A DNA stretch of 5,328 nt, taken from positions 1 through 5,328 of the forward strand of contig CAKUAM010000110.1 of NCBI GenBank assembly GCA_934636305.1, in the 5' to 3' direction. Each line of letters opens with the position of its first letter. Position 1 is the first letter of the stretch. This stretch comes from an uncultured Oscillospiraceae bacterium. GTDB taxonomy: Bacteria > Bacillota > Clostridia > Oscillospirales > Oscillospiraceae. A program made the position numbers and the translations under genes. Shown piece by piece: positions 1 to 5,322 of this stretch. The notes below the pieces were generated by a model. It saw nothing but the letters and a program-made list of their open reading frames with translations, did not search any database and had not been told where the DNA came from.

Positions 1-74
1 TGGAGCGGGTGACGGGAATCGAACCCGCGTCCCCAGCTTGGAAGGCTGGTGCCCTGCCGTTGTGCTACACCCGC
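1..74 (-). tRNA. tRNA-Gly (anticodon UCC), with encoded CCA
   Basis: Read on the minus strand, this folds as a complete tRNA. The acceptor arms GCGGGTG (68-74) and CACCCGC (5-11) pair over 7 bp, followed by discriminator U (position 4) and a genomically encoded CCA (1-3). The anticodon stem CCAGC/GCTGG closes the loop CTTCCAA (38-44), giving anticodon UCC at 40-42, which decodes GGA and possibly other GGN codons. The T arm carries the usual GGTTCGATTCC. The tRNA proper is 71 nt (4-74). It supplies glycine for translation. It lies downstream of the AraC gene on the same strand but has its own strong promoter. I see no intron or mismatch that would suggest a pseudo-tRNA. The window starts exactly at the CCA end, so its terminator lies outside. 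Confidence 0.97.
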
Positions 75-101
75 AGGCACACTGAGATATTCAGCCTTAG
101 A

Positions 102-130
102 ATCATAGCATACCGCGGCGCAGGTGTCAA
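102..130 (-). promoter_or_regulatory. Promoter of tRNA-Gly
   Basis: On the minus strand there is a perfect -35 box TTGACA (125-130), a 17-nt spacer and a -10 box TATGAT (102-107) preceded by TGC, an extended -10. Transcription would start near position 95, about 20 nt before the mature tRNA 5' end at 74. This is the strongest promoter match in the window, as expected for a stable RNA gene. It sits between the AraC stop codon (157-159) and the tRNA. Confidence 0.88.
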
Positions 131-156
131 GCAAATCTTTCTTTTTTCTGAAATTT

Positions 157-996
157 TTACGATCTGGCGCTGCTCGGCGGCTGGCCGAACTGACGCTTGT
201 AGGCGCGGCAGAATGCCGAGTAATCCCCAAACCCGCAGGCTGCTGCCGCCTGCAAAACAGGCGTTCCGGCCGCAATCTGCTCTCTGGCCAGGCTCAAGCG
301 CTTACTGACGAGATAAGCATGGATGGTATACCCCGTCTCATCGCGGAACCTGCGCATCATATGGTATTTGCTGATATAAAAGCGTGCGGCAAGATCGTCA
401 ATCGAAATGCTCTGTGTAGCATGCAGCGACAGATAGCGCATGATTGCCGCAATCTTTTCATCGGCAGCCAGACTTTCCACCGCCGCCGGCAGCTGCTCGT
501 CCATTTCCCGCCGCAACAGCACCAGAAGCGTTGTAAGCGCTGCCTGCGACAAAAGATCCTGACCGAAGCCGGCCTGTGCACCTGTACGCTCCAGCGCGGC
601 CAGCGCCTGCGTCAAGCCCCTGCGCCCGCCCTGCGGCCGCAGCACAAACCGGAACTGCGCCTTTGCCTCCAGGAAGCAGGCCTCCAGCGGGCTCTGCGTG
701 CTCCCTGCCCGGGAAAGATACTCTGGTGAGAGATAGACAATCACGCGCTCATACGGCGCGCCTGCTGCCGCCTCCGGCCTGTGCACGCATCCCTGCGGGA
801 CAAGAATCACATCCCCCGGGACAAGCGGGAAGCTGCGCCCCTCCACACCATAGCTGGCTGTCCCGCCAAGGAAGAAAATCAGCTTGTGAAAGGTATGGTA
901 ATGCCAGTCCAGCTGCTCCTCAATCGGGCCGCGCAGATGAAACAGCCGGAAATCCTCATGCAGATAGCCGCGCTGCGCATAATCCTGTCTGCTCAT
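157..996 (-). CDS. AraC-family transcriptional regulator
   Basis: A one-component DNA-binding regulator of about 279 residues, the usual size for the family. Counting from the ATG at 999, the N-terminal cupin-like sensing domain spans roughly residues 15-85, with a histidine cluster (H33, H35, H38) and a GDVILVPQGCVHRPE strand near 62-76 typical of AraC_binding domains. The C-terminal domain (about 183-275) holds two helix-turn-helix motifs: one near 199-220 (DDLAARFYISKYHMMRRF) and one near 250-271, containing the hallmark ACGFGDYSAFCRAYKRQFG. Two tandem ATGs exist (999 and 996). GGGGGAG at 1001-1007 is better spaced from the one at 996. The reading frame stays open upstream to 1161, but that part overlaps the P-loop gene and its terminator and has no ribosome binding site. 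The ligand and regulon are unknown; a sugar or related small molecule is typical for this architecture. It starts immediately behind the terminator of the upstream gene, with no recognisable promoter of its own. No terminator hairpin follows it. Confidence 0.93.
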   Translation of the reverse strand: MSRQDYAQRGYLHEDFRLFHLRGPIEEQLDWHYHTFHKLIFFLGGTASYGVEGRSFPLVPGDVILVPQGCVHRPEAAAGAPYERVIVYLSPEYLSRAGSTQSPLEACFLEAKAQFRFVLRPQGGRRGLTQALAALERTGAQAGFGQDLLSQAALTTLLVLLRREMDEQLPAAVESLAADEKIAAIMRYLSLHATQSISIDDLAARFYISKYHMMRRFRDETGYTIHAYLVSKRLSLAREQIAAGTPVLQAAAACGFGDYSAFCRAYKRQFGQPPSSARS

Positions 997-1014
997 CATG
1001 CTCCCCCATTCTGC

Positions 1015-1045
1015 AAAAAGGCGCTGCGGAATGTCCGCAGCGCCT
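1015..1045 (-). terminator. Intrinsic terminator of the P-loop gene
   Basis: A perfect 12-bp inverted repeat (1019-1030 and 1034-1045; arm AGGCGCTGCGGA) with a 3-nt loop. On the minus strand it is followed directly by TTTTT (1015-1019). It begins 13 nt after the stop codon of the P-loop gene (TGA at 1059-1061). This is a textbook Rho-independent terminator for minus-strand transcription. The plus strand also has A-rich DNA on the 5' side but no T-tract on the 3' side, so it is not bidirectional. It ends only a few bases before the ribosome binding site of the AraC gene. Confidence 0.9.
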
Positions 1046-1058
1046 GATATCTCGTCGC

Positions 1059-1472
1059 TCAGTCCATGTACCGGGTGATGTATTCCGGAGCCTCTGCCGG
1101 GTCGCCGGCAATCGTCAGCGTAAAGGCAACGCTGTTCTCCGCAGAAAACATACTGCACCAATCCAGGAAATTCTCTGTTTCCTTCGGATCCTTGCTCTGT
1201 GCAAGCTTATATAGATTGTCGATAAAAACGTGCGTGATATCGAAGTTGCCCGCATGCAGGCCGCTGATAAAGCCGCGCAGGAACGAATATCCGCCGAATG
1301 CATACTCACTGAAATCGATCAGGCGAACCTTGTGACTGACATCATAGCGCAGGGTATCACCCTTTTCCATGCAGACGATGCTGCCGGATTCATTTTGAAC
1401 CGCGTGGTTCAGGGCGCCGATGAGCTGCTTCGTCTTGCCGGAGCCCTCGGGACCCATCAGAATATTGACCAT
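1059..1472 (-). CDS. Small P-loop NTP-binding protein, function unknown
   Basis: A 137-residue soluble protein. The N terminus carries a Walker A motif GPEGSGKT (residues 7-14, K13 and T14). A hydrophobic strand ending in Asp, HVFID (81-85), is a plausible Walker B. In between lies CMEKGDTLRYDVSHKVRLIDFSEY (about 34-57), split here as CMEKGDTLRYDVS and HKVRLIDFSEY; I recall this stretch as characteristic of a small conserved Clostridia protein family of unknown function. The fold should be a minimal P-loop NTPase. Nothing identifies a substrate, and no signal peptide or membrane segment is present. The start is fixed by AGGAGG (1482-1487) 9 nt before the ATG. The open frame extends upstream to 1538, but that region is the promoter. 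The gene lies 83 nt after the isomerase-like gene on the same strand, and a strong terminator follows it. Binding of a nucleotide is inferred from motifs; the cellular role is not known to me. A thymidine-kinase-like or PilT-like label from automatic annotation would rest on the P-loop only. Confidence 0.88.
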   Translation of the reverse strand: MVNILMGPEGSGKTKQLIGALNHAVQNESGSIVCMEKGDTLRYDVSHKVRLIDFSEYAFGGYSFLRGFISGLHAGNFDITHVFIDNLYKLAQSKDPKETENFLDWCSMFSAENSVAFTLTIAGDPAEAPEYITRYMD

Positions 1473-1481
1473 ACTGGCATT

Positions 1482-1487
1482 CCTCCT
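1482..1487 (-). promoter_or_regulatory. Ribosome binding site fixing the P-loop gene start
   Basis: A full consensus AGGAGG on the minus strand lies 9 nt upstream of the ATG at 1470-1472. It rules out the longer frame beginning at 1538, whose first 22 codons cover the promoter and this site. Confidence 0.85.
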
Positions 1488-1509
1488 TTTTGTCGATCTG
1501 GTCATAACT

Positions 1510-1538
1510 ATTGTAACAGTTTTTTTGAAGAAACACAA
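1510..1538 (-). promoter_or_regulatory. Promoter of the P-loop gene
   Basis: On the minus strand, -35 TTGTGT (1533-1538), a 17-nt spacer and -10 TACAAT (1510-1515). The predicted start near 1503 gives a leader of about 31 nt. The stretch is markedly A+T-rich against its G+C-rich surroundings. It lies just after the stop codon of the isomerase-like gene (1556-1558), so the P-loop gene can be expressed both from here and by read-through from upstream. Confidence 0.7.
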
Positions 1539-1555
1539 GGACTTCCTTATGAAAA

Positions 1556-2818
1556 TTATCCCTCTCCTGCCAGCGCTGCCGCCGCCTGTGTGCGGGAGGG
1601 CTGGTGCCGGCCCGCCTCAAACGGCGCCAGACCATCGGTTGCCGCGCAGAGCGCCGCTGTCAGCTCAAAGAAATACAGCAGCTCTCCCAGCTGCGGCGCG
1701 TCCAGCTTTTCTGCCGACAACACGATCATCGGCACATCCGCCGCTGCGTGCGTCTGCACCATCGCGTCAAACAGGGCGTTTTCCGCCTCGGCGACCGAAT
1801 GTCCGGACAAAAAGCCCAGCCCGTCATAGTCCTTCCAGTCCAGTTCAATATTGCACCGGCGGCTGAGAAGCGGAATCCGCAAAAACGTCTCAAACGCGCT
1901 TTTCCCGCCGGCCAGCATGGCATCCGCCGTATCAAGTGCCCCCGGCAGCTCCATCGGCACCGGCAGCACGCCATATCCGCCGCGGCAGCTGCGCGCCGCC
2001 GTATACCGCGCCCACCAGCGTGCCAGCGGCATCAGTTCCGGCTCAAACACGCCAAGAAATTCCGTCCGCCGCGCACGGAGCTCCAGCGCATGTCGCGCCC
2101 CGGCGTACATCCACACCGGATTTTCAAACGCGCGCAGATCATAGTCGTGATACGCCTGCTCTGCGCCCTCCAGAATCCCAAGCGGCTCAATTCCACCCAC
2201 AGCCATCGGCAGAAGCGCCGCCGGCGACAGCGCGGAATCTGCCCCGCCAAGTGAGCCCGGCTGTGCAAGGAAGGTATATCCCTCCTCCTTTGCCATCTGG
2301 TGCATCGCGCTGCCGGAGACTGCGCAGACAAACACGCGCTGCTTGGCCTCCGGGCCATAGCGCCGCTCCAGCAGCCACCGCACCGCGCGCGAGGCAATGC
2401 CGGACTCCATGCTCACACTACCGCCGGAAGCCAGCAGCAAACAGACCTCCCGTGTCTGCAGCCGCTGGCACAACGCCACATAGGCAGCCGTTGAAAGGCT
2501 CGTCCCGGCAAATACGATCTCCGGGCCCTCGCCGCTGCCCAGCGCGGCCAGCGCCGCCTGCGCCGCACTGCACGCCGCACCGCTGCCAACCACAACCAGC
2601 GTATCGCAGATGGATGCAATGGTCTGCGCTGCGCTCCCAATGGCCAGCACCGTTCTGGCCATCACGCCCTCCGGCGCGTTCAGCCAGCCCAAAAAATCCG
2701 GCCCGCCGTCCGTATTGGTCCGCAGCTGCATATGGGCGTCAAACAGGTCCTTCTCCCCGGATAACAGATCCGGCAGACTGACGCTGCTCCAAATATTCGA
2801 TAATTCGACATCAACCAT
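1556..2818 (-). CDS. Divergent glucose-6-phosphate isomerase-like protein, probable pseudoenzyme
   Basis: A 420-residue protein, slightly shorter than typical bacterial phosphoglucose isomerase (about 450), and collinear with that family throughout. Landmarks are DFLGW (41-45), VVVGSGAACSAA (75-86) in place of the family VIGIGGSYLGA, a SIS-type loop ASGGSVS (130-136) in place of SKSGTT, LLERRYGPEA (149-158), SLGGADSALS (189-198) in place of VGGRFSVL, LLPMAVGGIEPL (202-213), FEPEL (258-262), RWW (267-269) and LLYFFE (380-385). By recalled family motifs the catalytic positions are all changed: the Arg of GGR is A193, the Glu of GESEG falls at A275 (the second Glu at S277), the His of DLHSMGQ is D296, and the Lys of the C-terminal signature is R409. 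Activity as an isomerase is therefore unlikely; sugar-phosphate binding or a scaffold role is an inference. The frame is intact over its length, so it is not a decayed pseudogene. The start is the ATG at 2816-2818, 8 nt after GGAGG (2827-2831). It heads the minus-strand block and is divergent from tex. Confidence 0.85.
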   Translation of the reverse strand: MVDVELSNIWSSVSLPDLLSGEKDLFDAHMQLRTNTDGGPDFLGWLNAPEGVMARTVLAIGSAAQTIASICDTLVVVGSGAACSAAQAALAALGSGEGPEIVFAGTSLSTAAYVALCQRLQTREVCLLLASGGSVSMESGIASRAVRWLLERRYGPEAKQRVFVCAVSGSAMHQMAKEEGYTFLAQPGSLGGADSALSPAALLPMAVGGIEPLGILEGAEQAYHDYDLRAFENPVWMYAGARHALELRARRTEFLGVFEPELMPLARWWARYTAARSCRGGYGVLPVPMELPGALDTADAMLAGGKSAFETFLRIPLLSRRCNIELDWKDYDGLGFLSGHSVAEAENALFDAMVQTHAAADVPMIVLSAEKLDAPQLGELLYFFELTAALCAATDGLAPFEAGRHQPSRTQAAAALAGEG

Positions 2819-2826
2819 CGCATGCA

Positions 2827-2831
2827 CCTCC
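2827..2831 (-). promoter_or_regulatory. Ribosome binding site fixing the isomerase-like gene start
   Basis: GGAGG on the minus strand lies 8 nt upstream of the ATG at 2816-2818. A GTG three codons earlier (2825-2827) is in frame but overlaps this site and cannot be the start. With the promoter predicted at 2842-2870, the transcript would begin only a few bases before this site, giving an unusually short leader of about 17 nt. Confidence 0.8.
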
Positions 2832-2841
2832 AGTTTGTCTT

Positions 2842-2870
2842 ACTATACTACACTTCCGCGTAAAACGCAA
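2842..2870 (-). promoter_or_regulatory. Promoter of the isomerase-like gene
   Basis: On the minus strand, -35 TTGCGT (2865-2870), a 17-nt spacer and -10 TATAGT (2842-2847). Transcription would start near 2835. It is arranged back to back with the tex promoter; the two -35 boxes are about 33 bp apart. Confidence 0.68.
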
Positions 2871-2903
2871 AGAACATTCTGTAAATTGTCTGCAGCCGCA
2901 GGC

Positions 2904-2933
2904 ATGGCATTCCGGCGCCGGATGTGCTATACT
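2904..2933 (+). promoter_or_regulatory. Promoter of tex
   Basis: On the plus strand, -35-like ATGGCA (2904-2909, 4 of 6 to consensus), an 18-nt spacer and -10 TATACT (2928-2933) preceded by TGC, an extended -10. The start would be near 2940, leaving a leader of about 25 nt. The spacer contains a perfect 12-bp palindrome (2911-2922). Confidence 0.65.
2911..2922. repeat. 12-bp perfect palindrome in the tex promoter spacer
   Basis: TCCGGCGCCGGA is its own reverse complement and lies between the -35 and -10 boxes of tex, where a bound repressor would block RNA polymerase. Roughly one perfect 12-bp palindrome is expected by chance in 5 kb, so only the position makes it notable. Confidence 0.4.
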
Positions 2934-2964
2934 TGATTCAATATCAGCAGACAAAGGAGTTTCT

Positions 2965-5130
2965 ATGCAGACCATATCTGAACTTCTTGCCGGCGAGCTT
3001 GGCTGCCGGCTGGAATACGTTGAAAATGTAATTTCCCTTCTGGACGAGGGCAACACCATCCCCTTCATCGCCCGCTACCGCAAGGAGCAGCACGGCGCCA
3101 TGGACGATACCACGCTGCGGACGCTTGAGACGAGGCTGCAGTATCTGCGCAATCTGGCCCAGCGGCGTGAGGAGGTCAAAAGCTCCATCGACGCGCAGGA
3201 AAAGCTGACGCCGGAGCTGCAGACCGCCATCGACGAGGCAAAGACACTTGCCGAGGTAGAGGATCTCTACCGCCCCTACAAGCCCAAGCGCCGCACCCGC
3301 GCAACCATTGCGAAGGAAAAGGGGCTCGAGCCGCTGGCCGATGTAATCTTTGCGCAGACGATGAAGATGGACGCACCGGAAACGCTGGCGCAGGCATATC
3401 TGGATCCTGCCAGAGGGGTAGAGACCATTGCAGATGCCCTGGCCGGCGCGTCAGACATCCTTGCTGAGCGTATTTCAGATGACGCAGAAATCCGCAAGAG
3501 CCTTCGCACGCTCATGAACCGGCGCGGTACGGCGAGCTCCTTCGCCGCAAAGGAGGACGAGGACGACAAAACCGCCGTTTACCGGCAGTATTTTGCATTC
3601 ACTCAGCCCGTCTCCCGTCTGCAGAGCCATCAGATTCTCGCGCTCAACCGCGGCGAACGCGAGGGCGCATTGAAGGTTTCGCTCACCGTCGACCGCGACG
3701 AGGCACTGCAGTGCATCCGCCGCGGTGCGGTAAAGCCCGGCAGCCCCGCAATGGAGTTTATGAAGGCCGTCTGCGATGACAGCTATGACCGCCTGCTCGA
3801 GCCCAGCATGGAACGCGAGCTGCGCGCCGCGCTGACCGACACAGCAAACGAGCAGGCTATCCATAATTTTGCGCTCAACCTGCGCCCGCTTCTCATGCAG
3901 CCGCCCGTAAAGGGCGCAGTAACCATGGGTCTTGACCCCGGCTACAGCCATGGCTGCAAGGTTGCCGTGGTGGATGCAACCGGCAAGGTGCTGGATACCG
4001 CCGTCGTCTACCCGACTTTTGGGGAAAAGCAGAAAAAGGACGCCATTGCCAGGCTCTCGCAGATGGTCCGCAAATACGGCGTGCGCCATCTTGCCATCGG
4101 CAACGGCACGGCCTCCCGCGAAACGGAGGCCATGGCCGTGGAAATGATCCACCAGCTGGGCAGCGGCGTATCCTATATGATTGTCAGTGAGGCCGGTGCC
4201 TCGGTCTACTCGGCCTCGAAGCTCGCGGCAGAAGAATTTCCGCAGTATGATGTCAATCTGCGCTCTGCCGTGTCCATTGCGCGCCGGCTGCAGGACCCGC
4301 TGGCCGAGCTGGTCAAGATCGACCCGAAGGCCATCGGCGTCGGGCAGTACCAGCACGATATGCCCGAAAAAGAGCTTGACGCCGCGCTGGGCGGCGTTGT
4401 CGAGTCGTGCGTCAACGCCGTCGGTGTCGATCTCAACACAGCCTCCGCGCCGCTTCTGCGGCAGATATCCGGCCTGAACGCGACCACGGCGAAAAACATT
4501 GTCGCCTACCGTGAGGAGAACGGTGCATTCACCTCACGTGCGCAGATCAAAAAGGTGCCGAAGCTCGGCCCCAAGGCGTTTGAGCAGTGCGCGGGCTTCC
4601 TGCGCGTTCCGGAGAGCCGCCAGGTGCTTGACCACACCGGCGTCCATCCGGAAAGCTATGACGCAGCGAAAAAGCTGGCAGAGCTGCTGGATATCGACCT
4701 GAAGCAGGCCGGCAAGCCGGAAATGGCCAGTCTGCCGGACAAGCTCCGCGCCTATGGCGCCGAAAAGGCCGCCGCAGCCTGCGGCATTGGCGTGCCGACG
4801 CTGCAGGACATTGTCAAGGAGCTCGTCAAGCCCGGACGCGACCCGCGCGAGGAGCTGCCGGCCCCGATTCTGCGCACGGATGTCCTGGAGCTCAAGGATC
4901 TGAAGCCCGGGATGGTGCTGGACGGCACGGTCCGCAATGTCATTGACTTCGGCGTCTTTGTAGACATCGGCGTTCATCAGGACGGGCTGGTGCATATCTC
5001 ACAGGTGTGCGACAGGTATATCAAGCACCCGTCCGAGGTTGTTTCCGTCGGAGACGTGGTCAAGGTTGAGGTGCTGGACGTCGATCAGAAGCGCGGAAGG
5101 ATCAGCCTACGCATGAAAGGGGTAAAATAA
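2965..5130 (+). CDS. tex: Tex-family S1 RNA-binding transcription accessory protein
   Basis: A cytoplasmic nucleic-acid-binding protein of 721 residues, full length for the family (about 715-780). Tex is related to eukaryotic Spt6 and is linked to transcription elongation and RNA handling. Domains in order: the N-terminal Tex helical region (about 1-310), with IPFIARYRKE (32-41) and the strongly conserved LYRPYKPKRRTRATIAKEKG (101-120); a YqgF/RNase H-like domain (about 319-450), with MGLDPGYSHGCK (321-332), AIGNGTASRETE (377-388) and VSEAGASVYSAS (407-418); tandem helix-hairpin-helix motifs (about 485-550), including VGVDLNTAS and FTSRAQIKKVPKLGPKAFEQ; a second helical repeat (about 555-625); and a C-terminal S1 domain (about 646-718) with DFGVFVDIG and DGLVHISQV. 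Whether the YqgF domain is catalytic is not clear for the family. The ATG has AAAGGAG (2953-2959) 5 nt upstream. The gene is monocistronic as far as seen and divergent from the isomerase-like gene. Confidence 0.97.
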   Translation: MQTISELLAGELGCRLEYVENVISLLDEGNTIPFIARYRKEQHGAMDDTTLRTLETRLQYLRNLAQRREEVKSSIDAQEKLTPELQTAIDEAKTLAEVEDLYRPYKPKRRTRATIAKEKGLEPLADVIFAQTMKMDAPETLAQAYLDPARGVETIADALAGASDILAERISDDAEIRKSLRTLMNRRGTASSFAAKEDEDDKTAVYRQYFAFTQPVSRLQSHQILALNRGEREGALKVSLTVDRDEALQCIRRGAVKPGSPAMEFMKAVCDDSYDRLLEPSMERELRAALTDTANEQAIHNFALNLRPLLMQPPVKGAVTMGLDPGYSHGCKVAVVDATGKVLDTAVVYPTFGEKQKKDAIARLSQMVRKYGVRHLAIGNGTASRETEAMAVEMIHQLGSGVSYMIVSEAGASVYSASKLAAEEFPQYDVNLRSAVSIARRLQDPLAELVKIDPKAIGVGQYQHDMPEKELDAALGGVVESCVNAVGVDLNTASAPLLRQISGLNATTAKNIVAYREENGAFTSRAQIKKVPKLGPKAFEQCAGFLRVPESRQVLDHTGVHPESYDAAKKLAELLDIDLKQAGKPEMASLPDKLRAYGAEKAAAACGIGVPTLQDIVKELVKPGRDPREELPAPILRTDVLELKDLKPGMVLDGTVRNVIDFGVFVDIGVHQDGLVHISQVCDRYIKHPSEVVSVGDVVKVEVLDVDQKRGRISLRMKGVK

Positions 5131-5133
5131 AAG

Positions 5134-5173
5134 AGGCAATATACCTTTGTTGATGCGTTAAAAGGTACTGCCT
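5134..5173 (+). terminator. Candidate tex terminator stem-loop
   Basis: It starts 4 bases after the tex stop codon. An inner perfect 7-bp stem TACCTTT/AAAGGTA (5142-5148 and 5161-5167) sits inside an outer 5-bp stem AGGCA/TGCCT (5134-5138 and 5169-5173), with small bulges between. It is followed by TTGTTGG, which is a poor T-tract, so termination here would be inefficient or factor-aided. It could also be a 3'-end stabilising structure. Confidence 0.5.
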
Positions 5174-5179
5174 TTGTTG
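5144..5179 (+). repeat. 9-bp direct repeat downstream of tex
   Basis: CCTTTGTTG occurs at 5144-5152 and again at 5171-5179, each overlapping one arm of the stem-loop. It is short and could be the relic of a local duplication. Confidence 0.45.
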
Positions 5180-5219
5180 GAGAAACGATTTTCAGCATAT
5201 TCTTTTTGCTACCTTTTAA
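5158..5219. repeat. 10-bp inverted repeat, alternative partner of the tex stem-loop
   Basis: TTAAAAGGTA (5158-5167) and TACCTTTTAA (5210-5219) are exact reverse complements, 42 bp apart. The left copy also forms the 3' arm of the proposed tex terminator, so the two pairings exclude each other. Confidence 0.5.
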
Positions 5220-5250
5220 AAAGTGAGGAACGAAGCCTTGTGGAGCAGGG

Positions 5251-5286
5251 CTCAGCGTGTCGAAAAAGTCTTTTCGCCCCGCTGAG
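5251..5286. repeat. Hairpin-forming inverted repeat, intergenic
   Basis: The outer arms CTCAGCG/CGCTGAG (5251-5257 and 5280-5286) and inner arms CGAAAA/TTTTCG (5261-5266 and 5271-5276) are separated by a symmetric 3x3 internal loop and capped by AGTC. It lies in non-coding DNA downstream of tex. It does not end in a T-tract directly, so it is not a clear terminator on the plus strand. Confidence 0.6.
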
Positions 5287-5287
5287 A

Positions 5288-5322
5288 CAGTTTTTCGAAC
5301 TTTGAAAAAGTTCGAAAAACTG
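5288..5322. repeat. 16-bp perfect inverted repeat with 3-nt loop
   Basis: The arms at 5288-5303 (CAGTTTTTCGAACTTT) and 5307-5322 are exact reverse complements around GAA. It lies one base after the previous hairpin and shares the word GAAAAAGT with it (5262-5269 and 5304-5311). The strength and tandem layout suggest a repetitive intergenic element or the edge of one; the window ends 6 bases later, so its extent is unknown. No gene is visible from 5131 to the end. Confidence 0.65.

Noticed and set aside
1..130. tRNA gene as an integration (att) site
   Set aside because: No integrase, no repeat of the tRNA 3' end elsewhere in the window, and no foreign-looking genes beside it.
997..1161. N-terminal extension of the AraC reading frame up to 1161
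   Set aside because: It runs through the P-loop gene and its terminator stem, has no ribosome binding site, and the residues do not resemble an AraC N terminus.
576..1214. Plus-strand open frame (212 codons) across the AraC gene and terminator
   Set aside because: Low-complexity Ala/Pro/Arg composition, and it spans a terminator and two well-supported minus-strand genes.
1537..1548. Small inverted repeat AAGGA/TCCTT after the isomerase-like gene, as a terminator
   Set aside because: Only 5 bp with a 2-nt loop and no T-tract directly after it; it overlaps the -35 box of the next gene.
1936..2781. Long plus-strand open frame (281 codons) opposite the isomerase-like gene
   Set aside because: It is rich in Pro, Ala and Arg with no domain pattern and no ribosome binding site, as expected for the antisense of a G+C-rich gene.
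2819..2827. GTG start three codons upstream for the isomerase-like gene
   Set aside because: The GTG overlaps the GGAGG site; the ATG at 2816-2818 has ideal spacing.
2871..2880. AGAACATTCT as a LexA-like operator
   Set aside because: It has only 4-bp arms and does not match the Gram-positive SOS box pattern.
3475..4356. Long minus-strand open frame (293 codons) inside tex
   Set aside because: It lies opposite the strongly conserved Tex coding region, has no motif or start signal, and is explained by codon bias of tex.
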